A stretch of DNA of 64,000 nt from Patulibacter brassicae. Lineage in GTDB: Bacteria; Actinomycetota; Thermoleophilia; Solirubrobacterales; Solirubrobacteraceae. The translations under genes were made by a program, and so were the position numbers. Shown here one piece after another: positions 56,588 through 64,000 of this stretch. Where the stretch lies: NCBI RefSeq assembly GCF_033949425.1, contig NZ_JAXAVX010000002.1, forward strand, positions 434,001-498,000, in the 5' to 3' direction. How positions within the stretch are numbered: the first letter of the stretch is position 1; every line of letters begins with the position of its first letter. A model generated the notes under the pieces. It had not been told where the DNA came from and did no database searches. It worked only from the letters and a program-made list of their open reading frames with translations.

Positions 56588-57994
56588 CTACTGCCCGAGC
56601 ACGGGCAGGGCCCGCTCGATGCCGCCCCACGGCAGGGGGCCCGTCGGCGGCGCCACCCCGACGTCGCCGGTGAGGAGCCCGGCGCCGAGCAGCCACGCGG
56701 TCGCCACGAGCGTCAGCGCGGCGAGCGCCATCCCGGTGCGCGGCACGCGCTGCCAGGCCCATGCGGCGGCGGCGCCGAGCACCGGCAGGCCGACGACCGT
56801 CGCCGGCCCGGCGAGCCAGCTCGTCGCCGGCCAGGGCGAGAGCACCGAGTACGGCACGGCCACCGCGAGCACCACGAGCAGGAGGAACGCCACGATGACC
56901 TCGACGTGGATCTCGTCGGCGAAGAGGCGCGCCAGGCGCGATCGCCGAGCGCGCCACAGCCGCCACCCGGCCACGCCGCCGAGCGCGGCGATCGGCGCCC
57001 AGCGCAGGAGCCCGTAGCGGGCGTCGACGAGCCACCCGAGCGGGCCGGTCGCGAGCCGGGCGAGGGCGTCGCCGGGACCGTCGACGTCGGTGGGCAGCGT
57101 CCACCCGGCCGCGGGCGCCCACGGGGTCGGGCCGCCGTAGATCCGGTCGTGGACCGTGAGGAAGACGAACGCGGAGAGCAGCAGCAGCTCGAGTGCGACG
57201 AAGCCGGTGAGGCCGCGCCGCCGTCGGCGCATCCAGCGGGCCAGGGCGGCCGCGACGAGCAGCGCGACCGGCGCGAGCGGCAGCCAGATCCACCAGAGCA
57301 GCGCGCAGAGCAGCGCGCACGTCAGGGCGGCGCCCGTGCGCGGCTGCTCGCGCACCGCGAGCGCCGCGGCGACCGCCCCGGTCAGGAGCGCCGCCGCCGG
57401 CGCGCCGGCGGCGATCTCGGTCGCGCCGAGGATCGCGGGCGGGGAGAGCGCCATCGCCAGCACCCCCCAGGTCGCCCACGGGTCGGGGACGATCCGCCGG
57501 GCGATCGGGATCGCGAGCGCGAACGCGAGCGCCAGCAGCCCGGCGCACCACAGCTGGGCCGCGATCCGGCCGCCGGCGGAGTCCGCGCCGCCGATCGCGC
57601 GCCCGAGCCAGTAGGGCGGCGCCAGCAGCGCACCGAGGCCCATCGAGCTCGGCTCGAGGAAGCCGCCCGGCGCGGTGGGCTGCGGGACCGCGCGCCCGTC
57701 CTCGCCGTCGGGCCGTACGAGCTGCAGGGCGACCGTGGGCCGCAGCACGTCGCGGGGGCCGGTGCCCTGGACGCCGCCCCAGGACCGCCACGCGCCCGCC
57801 TGGTAGTCGTCGAGCAGGTCGATGTCGCCGTCGGTGACGAGCGAGTGGGCGACGAGCAGGCGGTGCGCCTCGGCGCTCGTCAGCGCGCGGTCGGGCGCGG
57901 CCGGGACGACGAGCCCGAGGCCGTAGACGGCGAAGAGCGCGATCCAGGCCACCGCCAGCCGCGGCACGACGCGTCGGTGATCCGGTCGCGGCAC
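56588..57994 (-). CDS. Polytopic membrane protein of unknown function
   Basis: 468 residues with about ten hydrophobic segments, including AVAWIALFAVYGLGLVV at the start. After the first helix comes a long loop (about 35-110) with TSAEAHRLLVAHSLVTDGDIDLLDDY, an Asp-rich segment that recalls the first extracytoplasmic loop of GT-C-type glycosyltransferases, where a metal and lipid-linked sugar bind. I cannot confirm the family. It is convergent with meaB, with 14 bases between stops. Confidence 0.7.
   Translation of the reverse strand: MPRPDHRRVVPRLAVAWIALFAVYGLGLVVPAAPDRALTSAEAHRLLVAHSLVTDGDIDLLDDYQAGAWRSWGGVQGTGPRDVLRPTVALQLVRPDGEDGRAVPQPTAPGGFLEPSSMGLGALLAPPYWLGRAIGGADSAGGRIAAQLWCAGLLALAFALAIPIARRIVPDPWATWGVLAMALSPPAILGATEIAAGAPAAALLTGAVAAALAVREQPRTGAALTCALLCALLWWIWLPLAPVALLVAAALARWMRRRRRGLTGFVALELLLLSAFVFLTVHDRIYGGPTPWAPAAGWTLPTDVDGPGDALARLATGPLGWLVDARYGLLRWAPIAALGGVAGWRLWRARRSRLARLFADEIHVEVIVAFLLLVVLAVAVPYSVLSPWPATSWLAGPATVVGLPVLGAAAAWAWQRVPRTGMALAALTLVATAWLLGAGLLTGDVGVAPPTGPLPWGGIERALPVLGQ
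56591..56608. terminator. Hairpin between convergent meaB and membrane-protein genes
   Basis: CTGCCCG (56591-56597), loop AGCA, CGGGCAG (56602-56608). It lies 18 bases after meaB and inside the last codons of the opposing gene. There is no T tract. Confidence 0.35.
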
Positions 57995-58054
57995 GGCTGG
58001 CCAGGCTATCGGCGAGCGGGAAGGACGGTGGACGCCGGCCGCCGGCCACCGCGC

Positions 58055-58087
58055 TTCACCGGATCGTCACGGCTCGCTCACGCGGCA
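58055..58087 (+). promoter_or_regulatory. PHO-box-like triple direct repeat upstream of the PhoX-family gene
   Basis: TTCACC (58055), GTCACG (58066) and CTCACG (58077) are placed at exact 11-base intervals. This is the period and core of PhoP/PhoB direct-repeat sites. The block ends about 95 bases before the phosphatase start. Confidence 0.48.
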
Positions 58088-58182
58088 GCGACACGGTGCG
58101 GTGCCGGGTCGCCCTAGCGTCGCGCCGGAGCGTGGCGCGCCCGCGCTCCCGGTCCCGTTCCCCTCCCTCTCGAGGTCTCCGC

Positions 58183-60504
58183 GTGTCCCCGATCCGCCCC
58201 GCCGATCCGGCCGTGCCCGTCGACCCCTCCGGCGCCCATCCCCGAGCCGGCCGCACGCGTCGGTCGTTCATCCGGGGCGTCGCGGTGGCGGGAGCGAGCA
58301 CCGCCGCGGCGTCCGCGCTCCAGGCGGCGGGCGTCGCGGACCTCGTCGGCGACAGCGCGGTCGCCGCGGGCGCACCGACGCCGTTCTCGTCGTTCTCCGC
58401 GATCGCGCCGTCGGCGGCCGACCGCCTCGAGGTGCCCGACGGCTTTCGCGCCGACGTCCTGATCAGCTGGGGCGACGCCTTCGAGAACACCGACGGCACG
58501 CGGCTCACGTACGGCTTCAACAACGACTTCCTCGCCTTCCTGGAGCTCGACGGGCGTCCCGACGAGGGCCTGCTGTTCGTCAACCACGAGTACCCGGCCC
58601 CGTTCTTCCAGCACGGCAACCGGGACCCGAAGACGAAGACGCCGGAGCAGATCGCGATCGAGCAGGAGTCCGTCGGCAACTCCGTCGTGCACGTCCGCCG
58701 CGTCGACGGCCTCTGGCAGGTCGTCTCGCCCTCGCCGTACAACCGCCGGATCACCGGCGCGGAGCCGGGATGCGAGATCACCGGCCCGCTGCGCGGCACG
58801 GTCCAGCAGAACGCCGACGGCACCCCGGTGACGGTCGGCTCGGTCGCGGCCGGGTCGCTGGCGAACTGCTCCGGCGGCATCACGCCCTGGGGCACGACGC
58901 TCTCCTGCGAGGAGAACTACGACGGCTACTGGGGCGACGCCTCCGCCTTCGCCTACGGGTGGAAGCACGCCCCGGGGACCGACGAGTACGACGAGAAGGC
59001 GCACGCCCACTACGGCTGGGTCGTCGAGCACGACCCCTACGACGCCTCGTCGACCCCGCGCAAGCACACCGCCCTCGGGCGCTTCCGCCACGAGAACACG
59101 GCGTTCCGGCACGTCGCGGGCAAGCCGTTCGTCCTCTACATGGGCGACGACAAGGCGGGCGAGGGCGTCTACAAGTTCGTGTCCGATCGCCAGTTCCTGC
59201 CGGGACGCCGTGCGCACAACCTGCGGATCCTCGAGGAGGGCACGCTCTACATCGCGAAGTGGTCGCCGGAGGGCCGCCGGCGCTTCACGAGCCAGGACGA
59301 GGGCAAGGCCGGCGGTGCGCTGGCGACCGCGACCTCCGGCACCGGCGAGTGGGTCGCCGTGCAGACGAGCGAGCTCGTCGACTGCGCCGCGCTCCTGCGC
59401 AAGCGGATCGGGACCGCCGAGTACGACCTGCACTTCGCGACGAACCGCCCGGAGGACGTCGAGGTCGACGAGGACGGCACGGTCTACGTCTCGTTCACGA
59501 ACAACACCGGCTCGGGGGTCTGGGACTACCACGGCTCGATCCGCAAGCTCCAGGAGGCGGGCGGCGATCCGACGGCGACGACCTTCACCTGGTCCGACTA
59601 CGCCGACGGCGGCCCGACGGGTCGGACGACCGCCGGCGAGGAGGGCTTCTCGAGCTGCGACAACCTCGTGTTCGACTCCGCGAACAACCTCTGGGTGGTC
59701 ACCGACATCTCGTCCTCGTCGCTGAACAAGGACAGCGCTGCCCACTATCGGTACCACGCCAACAACGCGGTCTTCATGATCCCGCGGTCGGGGCCGAACG
59801 CGGGGGTCGCGTTCCGCTTCGCGAACATGCCGATCGAGGCGGAGGGGACCGGCCCGTACTTCGACGCCGACGAGCGGACGCTGTTCGTCAACGTGCAGCA
59901 TCCGGGGGAGGAGACCCCCAGCGCCGCCGGGGCGACGTACGGCGACCCCTCCACGTACTCGAGCTGGTGGCCGGCCGGCAGCCGCAGCGACGACTACAAC
60001 CCGTCGCTGCCGCGACCCTCGACCGTGGCGATCACGCGCGTGGCCGCGGATGCCCCGGACCCCGGGACGCCGGTCCTGCCGCCCGTCGCGCCGGGCGCGG
60101 GGCAGCCCGCCGTGCCGAGCCGGCCCGCCGCGCCGGCTCCCGGTGCGACCCCGAGCGGCAAGACGACCGTGGACGTCCCGGAGCGGCTCTCGAGCGCGAC
60201 CCTGCGGCGCCGCGGCGTCCGCGTCGGCTTCCGGGTGCGCGAGCCGGCCCGCGTGACCATCACCGTCCAGGTCCGGATCCCGCGGATCGGCCGGCGCAGC
60301 GCGCGGATGCTGACGATCGGGCGCGTGGCGCGGACGGTGCCCGCCGGGAGCGGCAGCGTCCAGGTGCGGCCGGGCGCCGTCGCGCGGGCCGCGCTGCTGG
60401 CGGCCCGGGGCCGCTCGCTGAGCGCTCGCGCGGTGCTCGAGGTCCGCCCGACCCGCAAGGGCGGCGCGCCCGTCCGCCGCAGCGACGCGTTCCGGGTGCG
60501 ATAG
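58183..60504 (+). CDS. PhoX-family (DUF839) secreted alkaline phosphatase
   Basis: 773 residues from a GTG with GAGG eight bases upstream. A Tat signal is evident: TRRSFIRGVAVAGASTAAASALQAAG (RR at 26-27). The PhoX beta-propeller has LLFVNHEYPAPFF, GGITPWGTTLSCEENYDGYWG, GRFRHENTAF, VLYMGDDKAGEGVYKF and the late FVNVQHPGE. These carry the glutamate and other ligands of the calcium/iron centre. From about residue 620 a Pro/Ala linker leads to a roughly 110-residue basic beta-rich domain (TLRRRGVRVGFRVREPARVTITV), probably for wall attachment. Export by Tat and PHO-like repeats upstream fit phosphate scavenging. Confidence 0.9.
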   Translation: MSPIRPADPAVPVDPSGAHPRAGRTRRSFIRGVAVAGASTAAASALQAAGVADLVGDSAVAAGAPTPFSSFSAIAPSAADRLEVPDGFRADVLISWGDAFENTDGTRLTYGFNNDFLAFLELDGRPDEGLLFVNHEYPAPFFQHGNRDPKTKTPEQIAIEQESVGNSVVHVRRVDGLWQVVSPSPYNRRITGAEPGCEITGPLRGTVQQNADGTPVTVGSVAAGSLANCSGGITPWGTTLSCEENYDGYWGDASAFAYGWKHAPGTDEYDEKAHAHYGWVVEHDPYDASSTPRKHTALGRFRHENTAFRHVAGKPFVLYMGDDKAGEGVYKFVSDRQFLPGRRAHNLRILEEGTLYIAKWSPEGRRRFTSQDEGKAGGALATATSGTGEWVAVQTSELVDCAALLRKRIGTAEYDLHFATNRPEDVEVDEDGTVYVSFTNNTGSGVWDYHGSIRKLQEAGGDPTATTFTWSDYADGGPTGRTTAGEEGFSSCDNLVFDSANNLWVVTDISSSSLNKDSAAHYRYHANNAVFMIPRSGPNAGVAFRFANMPIEAEGTGPYFDADERTLFVNVQHPGEETPSAAGATYGDPSTYSSWWPAGSRSDDYNPSLPRPSTVAITRVAADAPDPGTPVLPPVAPGAGQPAVPSRPAAPAPGATPSGKTTVDVPERLSSATLRRRGVRVGFRVREPARVTITVQVRIPRIGRRSARMLTIGRVARTVPAGSGSVQVRPGAVARAALLAARGRSLSARAVLEVRPTRKGGAPVRRSDAFRVR

Positions 60505-60510
60505 CGCGAG

Positions 60511-60536
60511 GGGGCGGGCGTCCGGACGCCCGCCCC
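60511..60536. terminator. 26-bp perfect palindrome between convergent phoX-like and pepA genes
   Basis: GGGGCGGGCGTCC (60511-60523) is directly followed by its exact inverse, GGACGCCCGCCCC (60524-60536). It sits between two stops and could terminate both transcripts. Confidence 0.55.
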
Positions 60537-60581
60537 GACCCGCGCCGGACGGCGGGCCGTCGCGGGGGAGCGGCGGCGCCC

Positions 60582-62069
60582 TCAGGCGCCGACGCGGCGG
60601 GCGATCTCGACGAGCAGCCGGACGCCCCACCCCGACGGGCCCTTGCCGAGGTAGCTCCGCGGCAGGTCCGACGAGAGCCCGGCCATGTCGACGTGCGCCC
60701 AGGGGACCTCGCCGCTGAAGCGCTCGAGGAAGGCCGCGCCGAGGATCGCGTGGGCGGAGCGCCCGCCGCTGTTGGCCAGGTCGGCCAGCGAGCTCTTCAG
60801 GAGGTCGCGGTGCTCGTCCTCCAGCGGCAGGCGCCAGACCCGCTCGCCGGTCGCCTCGCCCGCGGCGCCGACGAGCGCGAGCCACGCCTCGTCACGTCCG
60901 AGCAGGCCCGCGTGCGAGGTGCCGAGGGCGACGGAGACCCCGCCGGTCAGGGTCGCGACGTCGACGAGCCGCTCCGCGCCGAGCTCCAGCGCGTGGTGCA
61001 GGGCGTCGGCGAGCACGAGCCGGCCCTCGGCGTCCGTGTTGTTGATCTCGACGCTCGTCCCGTTCGCGCCGACGAAGACGTCGTCGGGCTTCATCGCGCG
61101 CTCGCCGACGAGGTTCTCCGTCGCCCCGAGGACCCCGATCACCGAGACGGGCAGCCCGAGCCGCGCGATCGCCGCCACCGCGTGCAGGACCGCCGCGCCG
61201 CCGGACATGTCCAGGCGCATCCCGACCATCCCGGCGCGCGTCTTCAGGCTGTAGCCGCCGGTGTCGTGGGTCACGGCCTTGCCGACGAGCCCGAGCGTCG
61301 GCCCGGTCGCCTCCGGATGCGCGTAGCGCACGACGACGAGCGCGGGCGGCTCGGCGCTGCCCCGACCGACGGCGGCGAAGAGGCCCATCCCGCGGGCCAG
61401 CAGCGCGGCCTCGCCGAGCTCCACGCAGGCCGACATCCCGGGCGTGCGCTCGGCGAGCTCCCGCGCGCGCAGCGCGAGCGCGCGCGGCGTCAGGACGTTC
61501 GACGGCAGCTGCTGCAGCGCGCGGGCCTCGTTCTGGGCCCGGGCGACGACGACCGCGGCCTCGACGTCCGCAGCCGCGGCGGCGTCGAGCGGCCCGCCGC
61601 CCGGCGCGGCGATCCGCACCCGGAGCGGACCGGGCTCGTCGGCCCCGTCCGCCGGGGCGCCGGCGCCCCGGACCTTCGCGGGACGGTGGGCGGCGAGGAC
61701 GAGGGCCTCGGCGACGGTCGCCGCCGCACCGGGGGCGTCGAGCACCACGCGCGCCTCGCGGGCGCGGAGGTCCCGCAGCCGCCGGAGGCCCGCGGCGGCG
61801 GCGCCGCGCCGGTCGTCGTCGTGACGCGGGCCCGTCTCGCCGAGGCCCACGAGCAGCCAGCGGGTGCCCTCGGCGTCGTGCGCATGGGCGACGGCCGCGC
61901 GCTCGATCCGCGCCTCGCCCGCCTCCCGGAGGCGCTCCAGGACGGCGAGCGGCGCGTCCGGCGGTGCCCCGGTCGGGCCCGCGGCGGTGAGCCCCACGAC
62001 GACGGCGTCCGCGGGCGGGTCGCCCTCGCGCAGGGGCTGGACGTCGATCGGGGTGGGATCCGCGGGCAC
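60582..62069 (-). CDS. pepA: Leucyl aminopeptidase (M17 family)
   Basis: 495 residues from the GTG at 62069; the adjacent GTG at 62072 is one codon longer. The C-terminal catalytic domain has GLVGKAVTHDTGGYSLKTRAGM and VRLDMSGGAAVLHA-type MRLDMSGGAAV, with the metal-binding lysine and aspartates, and NNTDAEGRLVLADAL with the signature Asp and Glu. Histidine replaces the usual phenylalanine in VTHDTGG. It removes N-terminal residues from peptides in the cytoplasm. TACGCT lies six bases before the GTG at 62069. Confidence 0.9.
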   Translation of the reverse strand: MPADPTPIDVQPLREGDPPADAVVVGLTAAGPTGAPPDAPLAVLERLREAGEARIERAAVAHAHDAEGTRWLLVGLGETGPRHDDDRRGAAAAGLRRLRDLRAREARVVLDAPGAAATVAEALVLAAHRPAKVRGAGAPADGADEPGPLRVRIAAPGGGPLDAAAAADVEAAVVVARAQNEARALQQLPSNVLTPRALALRARELAERTPGMSACVELGEAALLARGMGLFAAVGRGSAEPPALVVVRYAHPEATGPTLGLVGKAVTHDTGGYSLKTRAGMVGMRLDMSGGAAVLHAVAAIARLGLPVSVIGVLGATENLVGERAMKPDDVFVGANGTSVEINNTDAEGRLVLADALHHALELGAERLVDVATLTGGVSVALGTSHAGLLGRDEAWLALVGAAGEATGERVWRLPLEDEHRDLLKSSLADLANSGGRSAHAILGAAFLERFSGEVPWAHVDMAGLSSDLPRSYLGKGPSGWGVRLLVEIARRVGA

Positions 62070-62075
62070 CACCGC

Positions 62076-62081
62076 AGCGTA
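62076..62081 (-). promoter_or_regulatory. Leaderless-type -10 of pepA
   Basis: TACGCT lies six bases before the GTG at 62069. Confidence 0.45.
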
Positions 62082-62276
62082 GGGGCCGTTCCCGACGGGC
62101 CTCGCCGCCCCCGTGGCGCCCGCCCGCCCGTCGGGGGCGATACCGCGTCACGCCGCCCGAGTACCCGACCGTCGGTAGCGTTCGGGCCGCGGGTCGAGGC
62201 CGACCCGTGCCGGAGGGCCGCGCGCCCGCCGGTCCGCCTGCCCGTCAGGCGCCCCGTCGAGAAGGAACATCGCACC

Positions 62277-63452
<1,176 letters not shown>

Positions 63453-63547
63453 CCCCGGCGCTGCGCGCGTGTCGGCCGGGTCCGCGCCCCGGACCCCGGC
63501 CGACACGGCTCGCGCACGCCGTTCACGGAACGCTGAGGGACGCTCGC

Positions 63548-63553
63548 TACCCT
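63548..63553 (+). promoter_or_regulatory. Leaderless-type -10 of the HAD phosphatase gene
   Basis: TACCCT lies six bases before the GTG at 63560. Confidence 0.48.
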
Positions 63554-63559
63554 CGCCCG

Positions 63560-64000
63560 GTGACCGCCGACGCCCCGGACGAGACCGCGCCCGAGCCCCG
63601 GCCGGGCCTTCGCGCAGCGGCCTTCTTCGACCTCGACAAGACGCTCGTGGCGGGCTCGTCGGGCTTCTACTGGGCCCGCGCCGCGGCCGCTCACGGGCTC
63701 ATCTCGCGCCGGCGCCTGGCCGCCGACGGCTGGGAGAACGTGAAGTTCCGCCTCCGCGGATCGACGGACGACTCGACCCGCAAGGTCTGGGAGCGGGTCG
63801 GCTCGTTCCTCGCCGGCCAGCGCGTGCGCGACTTCGAGCGCCTCTCGCCACGGGTGCTCGCCGGCGTCCTGCCGCGGCTCTACCCCGAGATGCTCGCCAT
63901 CGCGTGGGAGCACCAGGACGAGGGCCGCCCGATCTACATCGTCACCGCCTCGACGCAGGAGACCGCGTCGATGATCGCCGACATCCTCTTCTTCGACGGT
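63560..64000 (+). CDS. HAD-IB family phosphatase (SerB-like), 3' truncated by the window
   Basis: 147 codons are present, from a GTG placed by the TACCCT element to the right edge. AAAFFDLDKTLVAGSSGFYWARAAAAHGLI is HAD motif I with the nucleophile and acid Asp, and PIYIVTASTQETASMIADIL is motif II with Thr/Ser. These belong to the HAD-IB group that includes phosphoserine phosphatase and fused acyltransferases. The remaining motifs are outside the window, so the substrate cannot be inferred. Confidence 0.85.
   Translation, partial: MTADAPDETAPEPRPGLRAAAFFDLDKTLVAGSSGFYWARAAAAHGLISRRRLAADGWENVKFRLRGSTDDSTRKVWERVGSFLAGQRVRDFERLSPRVLAGVLPRLYPEMLAIAWEHQDEGRPIYIVTASTQETASMIADILFFDG

Noticed and set aside
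63522..63540. A third PHO-box-like repeat before the HAD phosphatase gene
   Set aside because: The second unit, CTGAGGG, deviates too much from TTCACGG to count as a repeat.

Overview
The window looks like chromosome from a very high-GC actinobacterium. The base composition is strongly G+C-rich throughout. OpcA is present next to glucose-6-phosphate dehydrogenase. There is a methyltransferase / GH57 branching enzyme / GT4 cluster in the same order as mycobacterial Rv3030-Rv3031-Rv3032, a pair of Get3/ArsA-like ATPases, and a beta-phosphoglucomutase / GH65 pair like Rv3400-Rv3401. The class Thermoleophilia (Solirubrobacterales relatives) is my inference, not something the sequence proves. I see no IS element, phage gene, CRISPR array, rRNA or tRNA. 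Gene density is high, almost every base is assigned, and several adjacent genes overlap by 4 bases (ATGA, GTGA or CTGA).

Layout. 1-8.2 kb: end of a biotin-dependent carboxylase alpha subunit, an acyl-CoA dehydrogenase, a tandem 92-bp repeat, a Bcp peroxiredoxin, an M20 peptidase, a LOG-family protein, a rhodanese, a Fur-family repressor, a second acyl-CoA dehydrogenase, a membrane-anchored zincin and a MarR regulator divergent from an MFS efflux pump. 9.8-14.9 kb: UspA, 6-phosphofructokinase, UDP-GlcNAc 2-epimerase, a VOC protein, an SDR dehydrogenase and a histidine phosphatase. 14.1-25.0 kb, minus strand: a sugar-phosphate superoperon running ROK kinase, pgi, gnd, zwf, opcA, then pgmB, a GH65 phosphorylase, pgl and the histidine phosphatase. 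25-31.2 kb: an NAD-binding protein, an unknown membrane-anchored protein, glpX, an RlpA-like protein behind a c-di-AMP (ydaO-type) riboswitch and a LexA-type box, a basic low-complexity protein, and the primary sigma factor. 31.4-44.6 kb: a membrane acyltransferase, an orphan PilT, an HxlR regulator, a Tat-exported amidase, a second Fur protein, a large unknown protein, two ArsA/Get3 ATPases, and a ParA ATPase overlapping an ftsZ with a long N-terminal extension, then gamma-glutamyltranspeptidase. 44.8-56.6 kb: a frameshifted EamA transporter, a LON-domain protein, photolyase, the GT4/GH57/methyltransferase cluster, another methyltransferase, a secreted protein, a hexapeptide acyltransferase, endonuclease III and MeaB. 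56.6-64 kb: an unknown polytopic membrane protein, a Tat-exported PhoX-family phosphatase behind PHO-box-like repeats, leucyl aminopeptidase, thiolase and a truncated HAD phosphatase.

How the genes fit together. Glucose phosphorylation (ROK), isomerisation (Pgi), the oxidative pentose phosphate branch (Zwf, OpcA, Pgl, Gnd), disaccharide phosphorolysis (GH65, PgmB), PFK and GlpX form a nearly complete hub around glucose 6-phosphate. Two acyl-CoA dehydrogenases, an SDR hydroxyacyl-CoA-type dehydrogenase, a thiolase, a biotin carboxylase subunit and MeaB point to acyl-CoA catabolism.

A window-wide pattern is that at least 19 genes have a TANNNT hexamer exactly 6-8 bases before the start codon, the signature of leaderless transcription. 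It was used here to choose several starts. The most unusual items are the extended FtsZ coupled to ParA, the repeat inserted in frame in pgmB, the apparent CTG start coupling the GH57 gene to the methyltransferase, and the stacked riboswitch and LexA box before the RlpA gene.
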